Shown: positions 35,569 to 48,536, numbered from the stretch's first letter. The stretch is DNA of 64,000 nt from Hyperoplus lanceolatus (GCA_026929865.2 CM049407.1:32889501-32953500); one strand, 5' to 3'. Made by a program: numbers and translations. Notes: generated by a model from the letters alone, not told the origin.

Positions 35569-38329
35569 GGGCCTCATTTATAAACGTTGCGTATGCTCAG
35601 AAGAGGGCGACGCCAATTTCTAAGCAAATATTGGATTGCAAAAAACCAAACTTGACGGGAGATTAAAGGCTCTCTCCATGCAAACTCTGACCCATGCGCA
35701 GACGCATTGCAGTGAGAAAGGAGGCCACCAGGCTCTGCCAGAAGGCCAGGAAGAAGTGCGAGAACGAATGTTTTGTGTAAATGAACTAGATAGGCCTATT
35801 ATGTTTAAGTAGGTCTATCATGTTGAGTGTGGTAATGAATCCCACATGAGGGCATAGGGAGATCTGACTTATCATCAGTACTGGTTATTCAGAAGAGATT
35901 CCAATGAGCAGCAGAGGATTTACAGGTATAGTGGCTGAGGCCGAGTGGCACTGTCGTTGCTAGTTAGAGAACCCATGGAGACTCAGTGTGGGGTGTATCA
36001 TGTGTTCTTAATATCTGCAAATAGACATATCGTTTATCACAACAAGTCAAGCACATGTCCTTACAGGGATCTGACCTCAACTTAGATCATTACTACAACT
36101 TTGAGGAATAGAGGCTATTCAAATTACACATTCTCCATTTAGAACAATTCAATTCTACCAAAACAAGATGTAACCAAACATATTTGAATAGCCTAACAGA
36201 AACCTCCAACAAAAACACAGAAACACTCTTTTATGAGGAAGTAGAATACAATGCAGATGAAAGCATTACTGTAGTAACCATGTTAGTTGGGACCAACAAA
36301 GCAAAGAGTCACAAACACAACTTAATATAAAGAGAATAGGGTGTGCGAGAGCTCCTCTGCAGCCGAAACTGGAGTTTATTTTAAGCTCATATTTATAGCT
36401 ATGGTCAATAGTAAATAAAATCAATCCACCTTAGCACAGAGGATGGCTCCTCCATTTCAAACTTGGCAGACTCCGCCAGACGGGCCAGCCGCCCAGGAAA
36501 GTCCATAGTGCTGGCGTAAGGTATCTCCGCTTATCAGCCAAAGTATTTGATGAATGCACTTGCACAAAGCAACTGAAGCTTGAGTTCTTGATGGTATTGG
36601 TCTCAATCTTTTTCCTCAGCGTATATAGCATAGAGCGACTTAACAAGCTTGAACTAGTCCAGCCTTTTTTCCCAAAGTCTTAGTCAATAAACGTGTACTA
36701 AGGTTCTTTGTTAATAACAGTGGAACTACTGGATACCGTCGTACCGGAGCCTCTGTGTTAGTCCTCTAGGACCGATGCCACGCCGTGACTTGTGAACTGA
36801 CAGAGCACTTCCATCCCCAGCTCATTTATTCCGAGCAGTTCCTCAAGTTATTTGGAGGACTGAATGAAGAACCTTTCAACTTGGACGCTCATCCGGGATT
36901 CTACTTTGTCTGGCTTCCTCACAGCTTCATCAGATATTGCTCAAGTGCTAGGTAGATCTGCTCCTGTTATATCTGTTCGTGATTTAAAATGGCATTAACT
37001 CTGCAGCTTGACAAGACAAAGTAAGAATTTGACTATCACTATGATCAGTTTATTCAGAAGAGATTCACCAGACAGAGTGATTCCCACAGTGGTAGCAGTT
37101 TTGCTGAGGCCGCAGTGGCACTGTCGCTGCTAGCAAGGAGAACCCACATATCTGTGGTGTGTCACATTAATATCAGTAAATAGACATATCGTTTCATCAC
37201 ACAAGTCAAGCACATGTCCCACAGGATCTGACCTAATCCCTCAGATTCCACTATCACACCTCATGAATGGATGGTCTAAATCTACAACATAGGAGTTCCT
37301 TTGGCAAAACGGATGGAGCCATTCTTACAACTAATGAACAAATGCCTCCACGGATTATTCCATGGAGGACACTAACAAAAACAAAACAGTCAGGATCTAT
37401 AGCCTACAAACGGAGATAGCTATAAGGAGTGCAATGAAACAAAATAGCGTTTCGAATGCTTCCTCAAAGTCTAGAATAACCTATCGTGCATGTTGTGGAA
37501 TTAATTTGATAATAATAGTAATAGTGTGAATGAAAATATTACTTTTACACTGACGTTGGTTTTATTGCCTGGTCAGGCATAGGATGAACCTTTGTACACT
37601 AAACATGGGTTTCCATTGCATCATATGGGCTACTGTGATTTTTTTCACGCTTTTTAGTCCGTTTTATCTATGTGTTTTTCTTTGAGTTTAAGCACGCCGC
37701 AATTGTGTTTTGAAAGGACTGTGAAGAGTTTTTTATTATTGAACCCTGCCCGCCACCCGCCACTGCCTCGGGATGAACTGGTCTGTAGACTAAGTGGGGG
37801 TCTCAGTGTCCCCGCTCGTGCACAAACACTGTTGAATGAGATATGTACTTGTTTAAGGCCCACTTATGTCGGTTCGTTTCTTTTTATTTCGGCCACAGCT
37901 GCTCACAGAGATCGCCTCAGGCTGCACTCTGACGCCTTTACGCCTACACTGCCACCAAACTATATTTTCCCCTGGTCGCCACTTCTCCAACGGGTACTTA
38001 GGGTGACTGCAGTGATCCACACCGTGTGGAGTCTATTTTCCATTTCCTTTCAGTCGGCGATTGCTACTACCGCCTTCATGCACTCAGTAAATTATATTAA
38101 TTTGGGCGTGTCGATGACTATGTATGGGTAAATATGGGCGGTACGTGAAGCTCCGCGGTTCATGCTACATTTAGAGCGTGATTGTGATTTATAGTGCAGC
38201 AGGTGCAGGGACGGAGTGCGCACTGTTTTATAAATCCGAATATTTTTGTTCCTCGCACGCATACCTTCCACATTTCTTCCGTACGCTGCTTCCACGTGAA
38301 TCCCACGCAAAGCTTTATAAATGAGGCCC
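35569..38329. mobile_element. TIR element with GGGCCTCATTTATAAA ends, 2.76 kb
   Basis: Ends GGGCCTCATTTATAAACG and, on the right, CTTTATAAATGAGGCCC are inverted repeats. CTG flanks both sides (35,566-35,568 and 38,330-38,332). Subterminal motifs CGTTGCGTATG and CCCACGCAAAG also pair. No recognisable transposase; a 153-codon frame at 37,670-38,131 has no known motif. Superfamily not assigned. Confidence 0.75.
35870..37260 (+). repeat. Diverged direct repeat, about 220 bp, 1.17 kb apart
   Basis: 35,880-36,095 and 37,045-37,255 share TTCAGAAGAGATTC, GAGTGGCACTGTCG / CAGTGGCACTGTCG, AAATAGACATATCGTTT and CAAGTCAAGCACATGTCC in the same order. They could be an internal duplication or the ends of a small inserted retroelement; no coding parts were found. 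Confidence 0.7.
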
Positions 38330-38342
38330 CTGGTCTTTAAAT

Positions 38343-38989
38343 GTATCTGCAGAATTCTGCATGTAGAGATCACATGGAGATTGTCCAAATGGTATATTCT
38401 ATGACTGAGGATCTCATTTTTGCCAGCTCCATTGCAGCTTTAGAATGAAGTTGATGATGACTATCAAATATTTTAAGCCACAGATTCTATTTGAATTTGG
38501 AAATTATAAATATTTCTCTTTAATTGTAAATAGAGCTCTTCGAGCTTTTTCTTTTGGCATTCACTGCTATGTTGAAACTCTCTGATGCTGTTATGGTTAT
38601 AAACAAGGTAGGTATAACCTCATAATGTGTTCAATGACATGATTACTGATAGTAAATTGATGTTTGTTCTCATGACACCTGTAGTAATAGATCATGATGT
38701 TGTTTTTTTATGTTTACTGCTGAAATCAGTCTAAGAAAAATTGTTCTACTGTTGCTGTAGTCCTTGTCTAGCAGGGGGAGAAGGTCACCAGCGAAAACAA
38801 GGACTCCCCACCTCTTATCGAGAGGAGAGGTTATGAGCAGCACATTGATCTAACTCAACAGCCAGTTCATTTATATATTAAATAGCTGACTTGATTGCAC
38901 TGACGCTTTTTGATATTTCTTCTTTACAGCATCAAACAGCCAAACACATCACTGTTAAGTGTGTTGAAATGAAGAACGAAAGTGAAATG
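38343..38989. other. No gene recognised
   Basis: AT-rich. A small inverted pair TCCTTGTCTAGCAGG / ACAAGGACTCCCC lies near 38,761-38,812. Confidence 0.4.
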
Positions 38990-41900
38990 TATTAAAATAG
39001 TGGGAAATTATGGTCTAAAGTAACCATAAAATGGGTCATCAGTAGTAAGTAAGAAGTAGGGAAGGGAATATGGTGGAATAAATAAAGAAGTAAAATATTT
39101 TTAAAAAGTTAATACAAAGGAGAGGGATGTAGGAAGCAATAAGAAGGTCTTGTAATAAATGTAAAGAAGTTATCTCAAACGAAGCAGCCGGAAGTTTACC
39201 GTATGGTAGAGAGAAAGTTCCAGTCGCTTCTGTAAGACCGCACATCGTCGATATCCGGTACTCACAGAAGTTGTTAGAAACGTTATATCACAGTAGTAAA
39301 ACACCATTATGTCAGGTAAACGTTGAATCAGTTTTAAGTTGTAAACATAGATATCATGAACGAATAAACAATAGTATGACGATCCAGGCGTTGATTTTCT
39401 TATATACAGTATGAACCCGTATAGTGATCAAGTAAATGAATCAATTACAGTCAAAGAATATCAAACCAAAGAATGTATATCGCAAAAGATGAGAACCAGA
39501 TGTTAGGGTTGACAGAGCAAATCATTTTTCATCCGCAGCACACACAAATGTTCCCATGAGGTAAATGTTGAACGGACAGGGGTCGTTTTATAAAAAGTAA
39601 TGTAATAGGTGGGGAACATTTAAAGAAAATCCATACTTATGACGTAATTAGAAAGTGATAACCGTATGGATAAAAATAATCAACAAATGTATTAATCCTG
39701 TTAAAGGTTTAAAGCCTTACGTAAATATCGGTCTAACTGGAATTAACGCACGAAACAGTGTATCGTAAACGAAAGTAAACAGTGATGTCGTACCAAAGGG
39801 GACTGTAAACTGGCGTTAATTGAATAAAAAGAGCCTTTGTCTTCCGGTGAATGTTGCTTAGTAGTCATAACGTGGAAATGAGGCGTTAGCGGCACGTATG
39901 TATATATAAGGTAGTGCAACACAAGTAGTACGCATAATATGATGTGTGAAGAAGTTGTATTCAATGACCAAATCATAACGGCATAAACTAGTATAACAAA
40001 GCCAGAAATCGCGGTAAACAAAGGCAGATTCTTTGCATTATCAAACATCATCACCTTTTGCTGGTATAACCCGTCGAGGTAATAAACGCTTAGTAATTAA
40101 AATAGCCAACAGTAACAGCGTAAAGTAATCGTATGTGCATCGAACGCTCTATATACTAATGGAATATTAAAATGTAATAGTAATAAGCTTTTTAAACAAA
40201 GCTTTCCGAATGATAATGAGATTTACAACAAAGACTTCCATCTGGGGAATTGAATGTAAACTGAAGTTCGGTAAAGATCGACATCATATAGAGTAAGTTC
40301 GTAAAGTTGGGTCAGGAATAAATGTAACATAGAAGACGCAAAACGAAATTGAATTCCCGCACGACACACGAAGTTGCAATGAAAGAATCATGACGCTTTG
40401 ATCGACTTCAGATCTTTGAAAATGATTATCACTTAAATGAACAGCTTCTGAATGGCATCATCATCTTGTAAGATCAGGAAGATATACAAAATGGTACAAT
40501 AAGTTGAAAGTTACATATACATCAAATCTTCGTAATCATGGATCTGAGGCGATGAAATAATGAGCTCGATCTTAAACGAATGTTAGGCAATAGATCCACG
40601 CATTATCCGAAGCCTTAAAACAATGCTTATCTGTAATGTAGTTCATAGGAAAGTATTCTCTATTACAAAAAACATCCAGAACGTAGGAGAAAGCAGAAAC
40701 CCAAAGATTGGGAAGGGAAATCGTAAAAGTACTTTCCTACCGATCAGTACAGAATATTTGTATTATACAGAGAAGTAGCCATTAAAATAACGAAGTAACG
40801 CTTAAGCTTTGCATAACAAAGTCCGCTTTATATCATAAATAGAGAAAGCGTTATTGGGTAATAAATCAGTTAATAACGTTACAGAGCGCCAAGTGGAATT
40901 AAGTAAATGTAATAACAAATCAGAAGCCTTATGAAAAGTTCTACGCGTTAGGTGGAATGTAGAAGATTTCCCACAAGTTTATATAAATAGTAGAAAATGA
41001 TAAATTAAACGAATTAAATTTTTAACAAAACGAACAAACAAGATAAAAATGAATCGCAGCACTTTGCAGTTCGTGTTTGATATAGCATGTCGTGGGAAGA
41101 CTGTAGAAGAAATTGTATTAGCTTTCTTCATGAAGGTTCCCGAAATAAAGCTCCAGTTTGAATATGAGAAACAATCGACCTGAGTCCAGTCGATCACTGA
41201 AATGAGAGTCGCAGAAATCGATGCACTGGCTGTAACAGGTAATATCGAATGCAACAACACATATCTGCAATAAGATTCCTCGATGAAATCAGAAGATAAA
41301 GAACGAAATGAAAATAACCATGCTTTTTCGATTCGAAAAGAAAGATCTGTAACGATGGAAAATACTTCATGAAATATAAATAAAAGAAAGATTGAATGTA
41401 GTGATCTGAATGATATCGAGACCAATGAGTTTCAATATAGTATGGTTGAGTTCATCAAAGAAAGCTCATAGATACAATTCCTTAAATAATCAGTGAGAAA
41501 CAATGTTATATAAACCCCACATAAACCATAATAATATAGTAAATCAAATAAAGCACGTTAATTTTTCAAACAATCGGTTGAGCCTCGTTAACGGGTTACG
41601 TAAAGAAGTTAACACAAAGGTGGATCACGAAGTTTAAGAGAAACGTACAACTTCAAAATGGGAAGAACTAGAAGTTATATCAAAGTTACAAAACCAGGAT
41701 GCTGAAAACACATAAAGAAAGAAAACACGCCCAGTTAGAATGTCGTAAACGTGAGCAAAGACCTGTAATAACGTTGAACTAAGTCGGAACGAAACCATGA
41801 TAACTGAACAAGAGAGGGCTGTACTGCCAGCCGCTAGAGAAGAAAGATTTCAGTAATCAAGAACAAGGCGATTTCAACTGCAGAGGGACAAGGGTAGCAT

Positions 41901-42360
41901 TTTGACGATGTTTGATGAACATGGATGGGTGCTGTAATTTAAATAGCTTAAATCGATAATCACATGCTTGTTTCAACATCCAGCTGAGCCGCCTAATCGA
42001 CGGATTTCATCTTTGAAAATTCTTGATAACATTCACAAACACTGCAGCTTTGAGACGGCAAGAAGATAGATACAAGGTCCTGTGTTATGAAGACTTGACC
42101 AATCATAGACAGAAACGAATGGTTTTTCCTCCGGTTATACTATTTTCTTATGGAGATGAAAGAAGAAAAGGATTTTAATAGATTGAAATGAGAGAATGAA
42201 GACAGATATTGTAGGGCAATAACATCATCACATGTATATCTTCACCAGTATCAAGAAAAGCTTCTTCCTCACTTGAACATGTTGCCTAAGGAAGAACATA
42301 CCCACGGTTCATATATAAAAATGTACAGGTCTATTCACACATTCTACTTTGTATTTAAAA
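38990..42360. other. AT-rich tract with undepleted CpG, origin unknown
   Basis: By hand count, 39,181-42,000 holds about 108 CpG in 2.8 kb at roughly 35% G+C, slightly more than composition predicts. The neighbouring 44,101-44,460 has five in 360 bp. The + strand is purine-rich, full of GTAA and AACG words and dense in stops. The minus strand has two long T-rich frames (39,743-40,054 and 40,979-41,425) with hydrophobic products but no motif I know. No repeat family, TIR or host exon was recognised. Confidence 0.55.
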
Positions 42361-42399
42361 ATTTTCCCGCCATAATGTTTTTTTTTCTATATTAATGAA

Positions 42400-45300
42400 T
42401 CAGCAATACAGGTATTATGCATTTTATTTAAACAGACTACAAAAATGTAAGTGAAAGAGCAGCGTGCTTCTATGGTTGTTAATCCACATAAGGTGCAAAA
42501 ATGGAAAGCGCTTAAGTATCCAGGGTTTTTTACCCCGCCAGAGCAATATTGTTCAGCCGGGAGGTGGTAAACCAGTTTTAAATGTCACTTTTACTCTTAA
42601 TGGAATGTGGAAGTACTTCAAAATGTGTAACATCCTTCAATACCCTAATAACCCCTGATGAGCATGGTTATCGTTATGAAATATGAAGAACAGCTGAATA
42701 ATATGGTAAATGGCCAGTTGGAACAAGGCCTGAAACCATATGTTGCTAGTAGGTATTGTCCGTTTAAGAAGTCTGGATGTTGAATGCTGTTATGTTTTCT
42801 CCAAACTCATCTCAGGACTTGACCATAACAGACGCGTAGTGACGGGGTAAAACAATGTTTTAATCTTTGAGAAAAATCTAGTGCTAAGCAGTTTCAGAAT
42901 AATGCACACTCTTCGTCATCATGTGGTTACTGCAGACCATCTGGGTAGATCTTTGTCGTGGGTCACAGCACCCGTATAATGCGCTTTCATAACTTTATTA
43001 TTGAATAAGAAACAACTGAATATTTATGATGCAGAAAAAATTCTTAATTTAAGCATCATTATGAATATATAGCTTATTTTTTTAGGGGTGATTTCAATCC
43101 GAATTTATTAGAATCTAATACTGGATCATTCCTCTAATCAATCTCATTGCGCCAAATTCCGCATATAATTAATGCTTTTTTCGGGAAATGTGGTAATAAC
43201 GCCTGAACCTGAAATTTTTGTAATTCATAATCTTCTAAGTATTATTCATTTTTTTCCCCAGTACATAACTTAGCCTGTATTGATTACTTTTTGAATTGGA
43301 GGAATGAAAGCATGCTTTCAAGTAGACTGTGGATAAGAGGTAATGTTGTCTCACTACAATGGTTTTAGCAATATCTTTCCAAAGAAATCTGTCAGCCTTA
43401 GTTTTTAGTAGTAGTTATTGGGAGAACGCAGTTATATTAAGTGTAAGAGGTAATCATATTTTCAATCGTGAATATACTTTGATTAAACCACCCTGAACCC
43501 ATGTTTTATAGGAGAATATTATCTCTACACCTCCTGGGAAGCCAGGTCGAAACGCCTAAAGACCTTTCCGACCAAATTAAATAATGGATTATAAGAACTC
43601 ATGTTCTATCGCCAAAAGATTTTCAGCAAGGACATTTGACTTGGGTATAGACTGATTCATATCACTGTGCACATAGTGAAGAAGTCTCTCTGAAGTCTGA
43701 ACACGAGGTTATATGAACATTATTCCATATAACATTGCAGAAAAAGCCCCTGGCTCAACAGGTTAGACAGTCTATGACCTCTAATTATTACAAACATCCG
43801 AAAACATGATGGTCAGATCTCTAATGATGAGCAGGAAATTAATGATGAATTTAAGAGGTTTTATTCATCTCTTTATACTTGAGGTGATATATGACCCTTC
43901 TAAACTTGAACTTTTTTTCAGAACTTAAATCCACCTCAAGTTAATGTATTATTAATGGAGCAATTGGAAAAACCTTGTCTAATGAGAAATCATATTTCTT
44001 TTGAAGTAGAATGCAAAGTCTGAAATGACGGATTACGCCAGAATTTTAAAAATATACAAGTTATTTTAATCTTGTTGTCAGTTTTTGAGGAGTCCTTTAA
44101 TGGCCACCTTCCACCAACCCTTTGAAGGCCTCTATTTCTGTTTTGCTTGAAAAAGAATAAGGGACCCCTGAATTGTGGAATACTGGGCCCCATTCCCACT
44201 TTCCAGTTGTGGGATTAAATGCAGACTAAGGCCTTGGCTCAAATGTCTAGAGATCAATTCTCCCTTTCTATTGCTGCACACCTGACCAAACTGCTTAATA
44301 AAATGCCTCTTTAATATTCCGAGACTTTAAACACTACACATTCAACAGACATCAAACAGCTATGCTCCGAGGCAGTTACCTTTAGACGCTGAAAAGGCGT
44401 CTGCAGAAAGTTGGAATGGGTTACTTATTTGTGTCTATTGGCTCTGGTTTTGGTCCGAACACTTCTTGGGTAACATATAACTTCAACTTCATCAGTACAC
44501 ACTAATAACACCAATTCCCAATTATTTCCATTACAAACCCGGACAAGGCAGGATGCCCATTTCCTAGTTCCTTTATTCATGTATATTTATTAGAGCCTCC
44601 GTAATAAATGCATGCTCTTCCAGATCCAGAATAGGGGTAAGGAACATAAACTTCACAGTTGATGATCTGTTACTATATATAACTGATCCAGAAGTATTCT
44701 AAACTGTATTGTTATTTTTTTGAGAATAAATGTAAGGGCCTTAAATAGGGACAAATGTCTAAAAAAGGAGCTCTTTTTCCTGTCAACTCCGGCCACAAGT
44801 CCATCTCTTAATTCCTGTCCTTTTTAAGGTGACATCTGACAACTTCATCAAACAGTGTTGTTACGTCATTTTTCTGGACCTTTGAACACACTTGCTCCCC
44901 TTCTTGAGTGCCACTAGCCATACTTTGAATAGTCTGTATTCTCTCTCTTTAGTAGAAAGAATGGACTCACTGTAAATGAACACACAGTTCCAAATTCTCT
45001 AATTTTTCAAATCAGAAATAATCTTATCAACAAATCTTTCTTTCACAATCTGGGTCCAAGATTATATCTGACTTTATTTAAATATAAGGTGCCACCCAGA
45101 TCCGTAGGGAATTTTTGCAGAGGCCAAGATCAATGGGCGGTATGGCATTACCACATTTCCAATTATACTATTAAGTGTTTCAAACCTAAGAGCTATGTAT
45201 TGGCTTAAAACCACTGATCAGACCTGCCTGGGTTCAAGATGAAGATCCACATGCTGTTTGCCATCGTCCCTCCCTGCTTTATTAATCAATGCCTGCACTG

Positions 45301-46492
45301 GGTTGTGTTTCAAGTGCCTCCCTTAGTACATCAGTCTTGCTGATATAGCTCAAGTGCAGCACTTGGTTACAAGTAGTTGGTCACTCTGAATTCAGCTGCG
45401 CTTCTAATCAATGATTTGCCTCTGCCTGCTAACAAGTTAATACTTAGTTTCGCCTACAAAAAGAAGACAGTTTAAAGATATGTACATAACAGGTGTTTTT
45501 GCTTCATTCTGGAACAGTCAAACAAACAATTGCCAGAACATTTTTAGTTATTTACAGGTTAGGGACTGGGCACGTAACAATACAGGAACATTCCCTACAA
45601 TCCCCCAGCCTCAACCTATGGATAGCCTTCCCAGCAGACCCAGAACCTAGTAATACTCAGGTATAAACTTTCTGTGAATGAAAAGCCTCTGATGGCTGAG
45701 TGGTATAGAAGACTGAATGTACAATTTCAGATGCTGGAGTGGCTCTACTGTTGCTAAGACACATTCTCATCATGTGCTGTATCACGGCTTGATCCAGTTT
45801 AAAGTGGCACACAGCGACCTTAATTTCTAAAGCCAGAATTCAAAAAATGTATCCATCATGTGATAGTTCATGCAAATAGATGTAAAAATTCACTGTCAAG
45901 ATGAAGTCAGAGGCTTGCTTTGTCGAAAACCGTTAGGCTACTGGTCCCCATTTTGATCGCCTATCCGACACAAGAATAACAGTCTGCCAATCCTTACAGT
46001 CAAGCATGCTCAATGAGGTGATCATCTTAGAGCAATAAATCAAACTGTATTGCCTTGGTCACTCTTATAAAAAAATGCCAGAAGACAATTTTAGCTTTAA
46101 TGAGCAGGGTTATTCCGTACCTCCTTTTAAACACTGGATTAGGGACACACTACAATTTCTAAAGCTTGAAAAGTTAAGATTTGCTTTAAAGGGTTCAAAG
46201 GACAATTTTAGCAATGTCTGGCAGCCTTTCATTACATATCTGCTTGACCAGCCTCTAAGAATGTACACATTTATTTTTTAATTTTATTTTTTTCACTTGT
46301 ATTTTGCTAAGGATCTCAATAACTCTAAAACTGTGCACACAATTTTTCTTTTTTCTTTTTGTTGTCATTGTTTGTTTTATTGTTATTATAACAATCATTG
46401 ATTATTGATATATTTGTGTCTGTCTGTCTTTGGGGATTAAAAAAAAACAATTTTTGCTATATTGTGAAAAATCAATAAACAAAGTGGAAGGT
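42400..46492 (+). mobile_element. L1-like LINE, heavily decayed
   Basis: Readable islands in changing frames follow the L1 order. Endonuclease end YSFFSPVHNLACIDYF is near 43,240-43,290. A pre-RT piece FKRFYSSLYT is near 43,850. The RT entry PLDAEKA then EWVTYL-like is near 44,380. The C-terminal part MGGMALPHFQLYY is near 45,133. LKLEKLRFALKGS is near 46,160. An AATAAA (46,469) and poly(A) end at 46,492 close the element. The left limit is uncertain. Confidence 0.75.
42770..46281 (+). pseudogene. L1-like ORF2 remnant
   Basis: Endonuclease, reverse transcriptase and C-terminal segments are all present, but no frame stays open for more than about 70 codons. The longest clean piece is the C-terminus 46,075-46,281, with the phrase WIRDTLQFLKLEKLRFALKG. 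RT motif C was not located with confidence. The breaks are mostly short insertions and deletions, far denser than in the I-like LINE or Rex3. This means either great age or poorly corrected sequence. Confidence 0.72.
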
Positions 46493-46626
46493 AAAAAAAA
46501 AACAAATCCAATTTTTATATTCTAGGTATGTCAGTGTGTTCGCCTGTGTTGTTTTAATGTGTTCTGTAGTGTATACTAGCCTAAATAATTTTGCTGGTAT
46601 TGATTTAGTCAAATTTATACCTTATA

Positions 46627-47468
46627 GGGGAGAACGGGTTATATGTCACCTACATAGTCTTCCTTGGAGTTAGGCTGCTGAATTTGAGGTGAGAGGACTG
46701 TTTGTGTTTTTCATGTCAAATTGAAAATATTTAGCTCCTCAGTATTTTTCTCCTAGGCTTTTACACAATGGGTTTATAACAAAACACTTGTTACCCATAA
46801 AAAGTGTGAAGGGTAAACTATAGTTTAGATTGTGGTTAGCAAGCTAATTAGTTGTCAGATGGTTGTTGGCCTTGATGCTTGCAAGAAATTCAAGTTGGGG
46901 TCGTCACATTTTTTGGGGTGTTGGTTGTCACATGTTATCCAAAGGCTGCAGCCAGAAAAGGAACCCAATAACGAAATAAATTGTCAAGCTGTATCCTCAC
47001 TGACACCCCAGAGAAGGAAAGAATAGAGCAGGAAAAGGCAGCTAGCATGCAAAAGAAAAAAGGGCAACAAAATCAAAACAACCCAGTGCATCCCAAACTA
47101 GACCAGCTGCCAAGGCTACAGTAAGTTATGTAGGCCTATTTGTCAACTTGACAATGCAATTAAACTTTCAAATGTAGTTCTGCCTTATTGCCTTCTTTTT
47201 AAGATTATTCCCATGAAGATAACATTGTGACAAACAACCCCATTGTGTGTGACAACCGACCCCTTGATGGGGTTGGTTGTCACAATGTGTAAGGGAGTCT
47301 TTGATGATTTCTTCTTTATTACAATAAGTTAGAAAAAGTGAGGGGTACACATTTCAAGCCATCACCGTAAGCTTCATTTAATGTAGGAATGACTATTGAT
47401 AGATGTTTAGGTGAGCAATTCTCACTAGATTAAAAAGTGTGCCTACTATCCCCGGTCTCCCCTACAGA
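46627..47468 (-). repeat. Dispersed repeat family, copy 2 with GGGGAGA inverted ends
   Basis: Ends are TAGGGGAGAACGGGTTATAT and, read in reverse from the right, TAGGGGAGACCGGGGATAGT. The interior matches copy 1 at 30.5 kb over about 650 bp in reverse. The right part (47,290-47,468) matches copy 3 at 63,830-64,000. The termini suggest a non-autonomous DNA transposon of about 840 bp. A 64-codon frame at 46,832-47,026 lies in it without a known motif. Confidence 0.8.
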
Positions 47469-47481
47469 CTACATAGCCTAT

Positions 47482-47526
47482 TGTGTGTGTGTGTGTGTTT
47501 GTGTGTTCGTTTGTGTGTGTGTGTGT
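47482..47526. repeat. (GT)n microsatellite, interrupted
   Basis: GT units interrupted by TTTG and TCGTTTG, next to the right end of dispersed repeat copy 2. Confidence 0.9.
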
Positions 47527-47638
47527 GGCCGTGCGCGTGCTGACCTCCGCTCTCTGTCCATGGTGCTGAAACACCGTTTCTCTACAATATGCATTGTGAA
47601 CGTGAGATGAAGGCCAATAGGTTGTACTTTAGTCCTTA

Positions 47639-47643
<5 letters not shown>

Positions 47644-47679
<36 letters not shown>
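47644..47679. repeat. (GA)n microsatellite
   Basis: About 18 GA units followed by CTCCAGGGATTGTGTA, which matches in reverse the flank of the CT run at 32,146. Confidence 0.92.
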
Positions 47680-47680
<1 letters not shown>

Positions 47681-47689
47681 CCAGGGATT

Positions 47690-47989
47690 GTGTAAATAGC
47701 CGGAATATAGGACGGTTGGTCTAATGCGCCTCCTTTTTCAATAATCGGACAAACGGCACTTCGGACCAATGCTTTCCGTTTTCGTTACATTGAACCGTCG
47801 GCATAGTGGCATGTCAATGTAATGGGAAATATTTCGGACCATTGAGAAGTCGGAACAATGAGGCGTTGGAATAACGGGCAGGCCCTGCTGATTAACGGCC
47901 GCGATATGCGGATTGTTACTGCAGATTAACGTGTCACTGTCACCTCAAATTAACCCATTGATGACTATGGCAATCTAGGATGCATGTCC
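47690..47989. other. Short stretch with recurring TCGGA(C/A)CAAT words
   Basis: Words such as TCGGACAAACGG, TCGGACCAATG, TCGGACCATTG and TCGGAACAATG recur at 47,747-47,866, suggesting a degenerate internal repeat. No gene. Confidence 0.45.
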
Positions 47990-47993
47990 TTAA

Positions 47994-48536
47994 AGATCTC
48001 CTATTATACTACTTTTCTGGTCTTAATTTCTTGTTAAAAACTGCTATAGAGCAACCTGACACGAATCACATCGCAAAAAACCATGTAGATTTTCGGGAAA
48101 CTCTTCCTCTCATCTGAGCAAGCACAGCAGTCTCGGCTTTGTGCTTCTCCGCCCACCCCCCCCCCTCCTGCAAACCCCACTCCGTTGTGATTGGTTACCT
48201 TCCTTCCGGAACACTTTCAGCAGCGCGCGGGGAGATTTGAGAGCAGGAAGGTTGGGGCATGGCTGGAGCTTGCCTGAGCAGCATTACCATACATGGAAAC
48301 ATCCGCTTTCGTGACGACAAGAATATCCGGAAATTCTGAACCGATTTGAACAAGTGATTTCTCGACCGGCTGCCCTAGTGTTTAGTGCTCTGCACAGCCA
48401 CCCCAGACGGTCAGCAGGGAATACGTCTAAATGCATGTACGTCATTATTTGATAAGCTAGTAAGGTTAAACATGACTTTAAATCTTTATAACAATATTTA
48501 TAGGTCATAAAAGTCAAAAAGTATCATAGGTCCTCT
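47994..48536. mobile_element. TTAA-flanked miniature element, 543 bp
   Basis: Left end AGATCTCCTATTATACTACT and reversed right end AGAGGACCTATGATACTTTT are inverted repeats. TTAA occurs at 47,990-47,993 and 48,537-48,540. TTAA target duplication is the rule for piggyBac-type elements. The fragment at 21,650-21,771 is the same family. Confidence 0.78.

Larger units (their letters stand above)
35070..38342. mobile_element. TTAA-type miniature element carrying a 2.76-kb insertion
   Basis: Left end AAGGCCAGGACACACCAGTC (from about 35,072) pairs with GGTGTGTCCTG (35,558-35,568), continued by GTCTTTAAATG after the insertion (38,333-38,343). Removing 35,569-38,332 gives GGTGTGTCCTGGTCTTTAAA, the reverse complement of the left end with one mismatch. 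TTAA stands at both outer edges. Confidence 0.75.

Noticed and set aside
40979-41425. 148-codon hydrophobic frame on the minus strand
   Set aside because: T-rich codons yield hydrophobic residues by composition alone, and no motif or neighbouring signals support a gene. It remains part of the unexplained CpG-rich tract.
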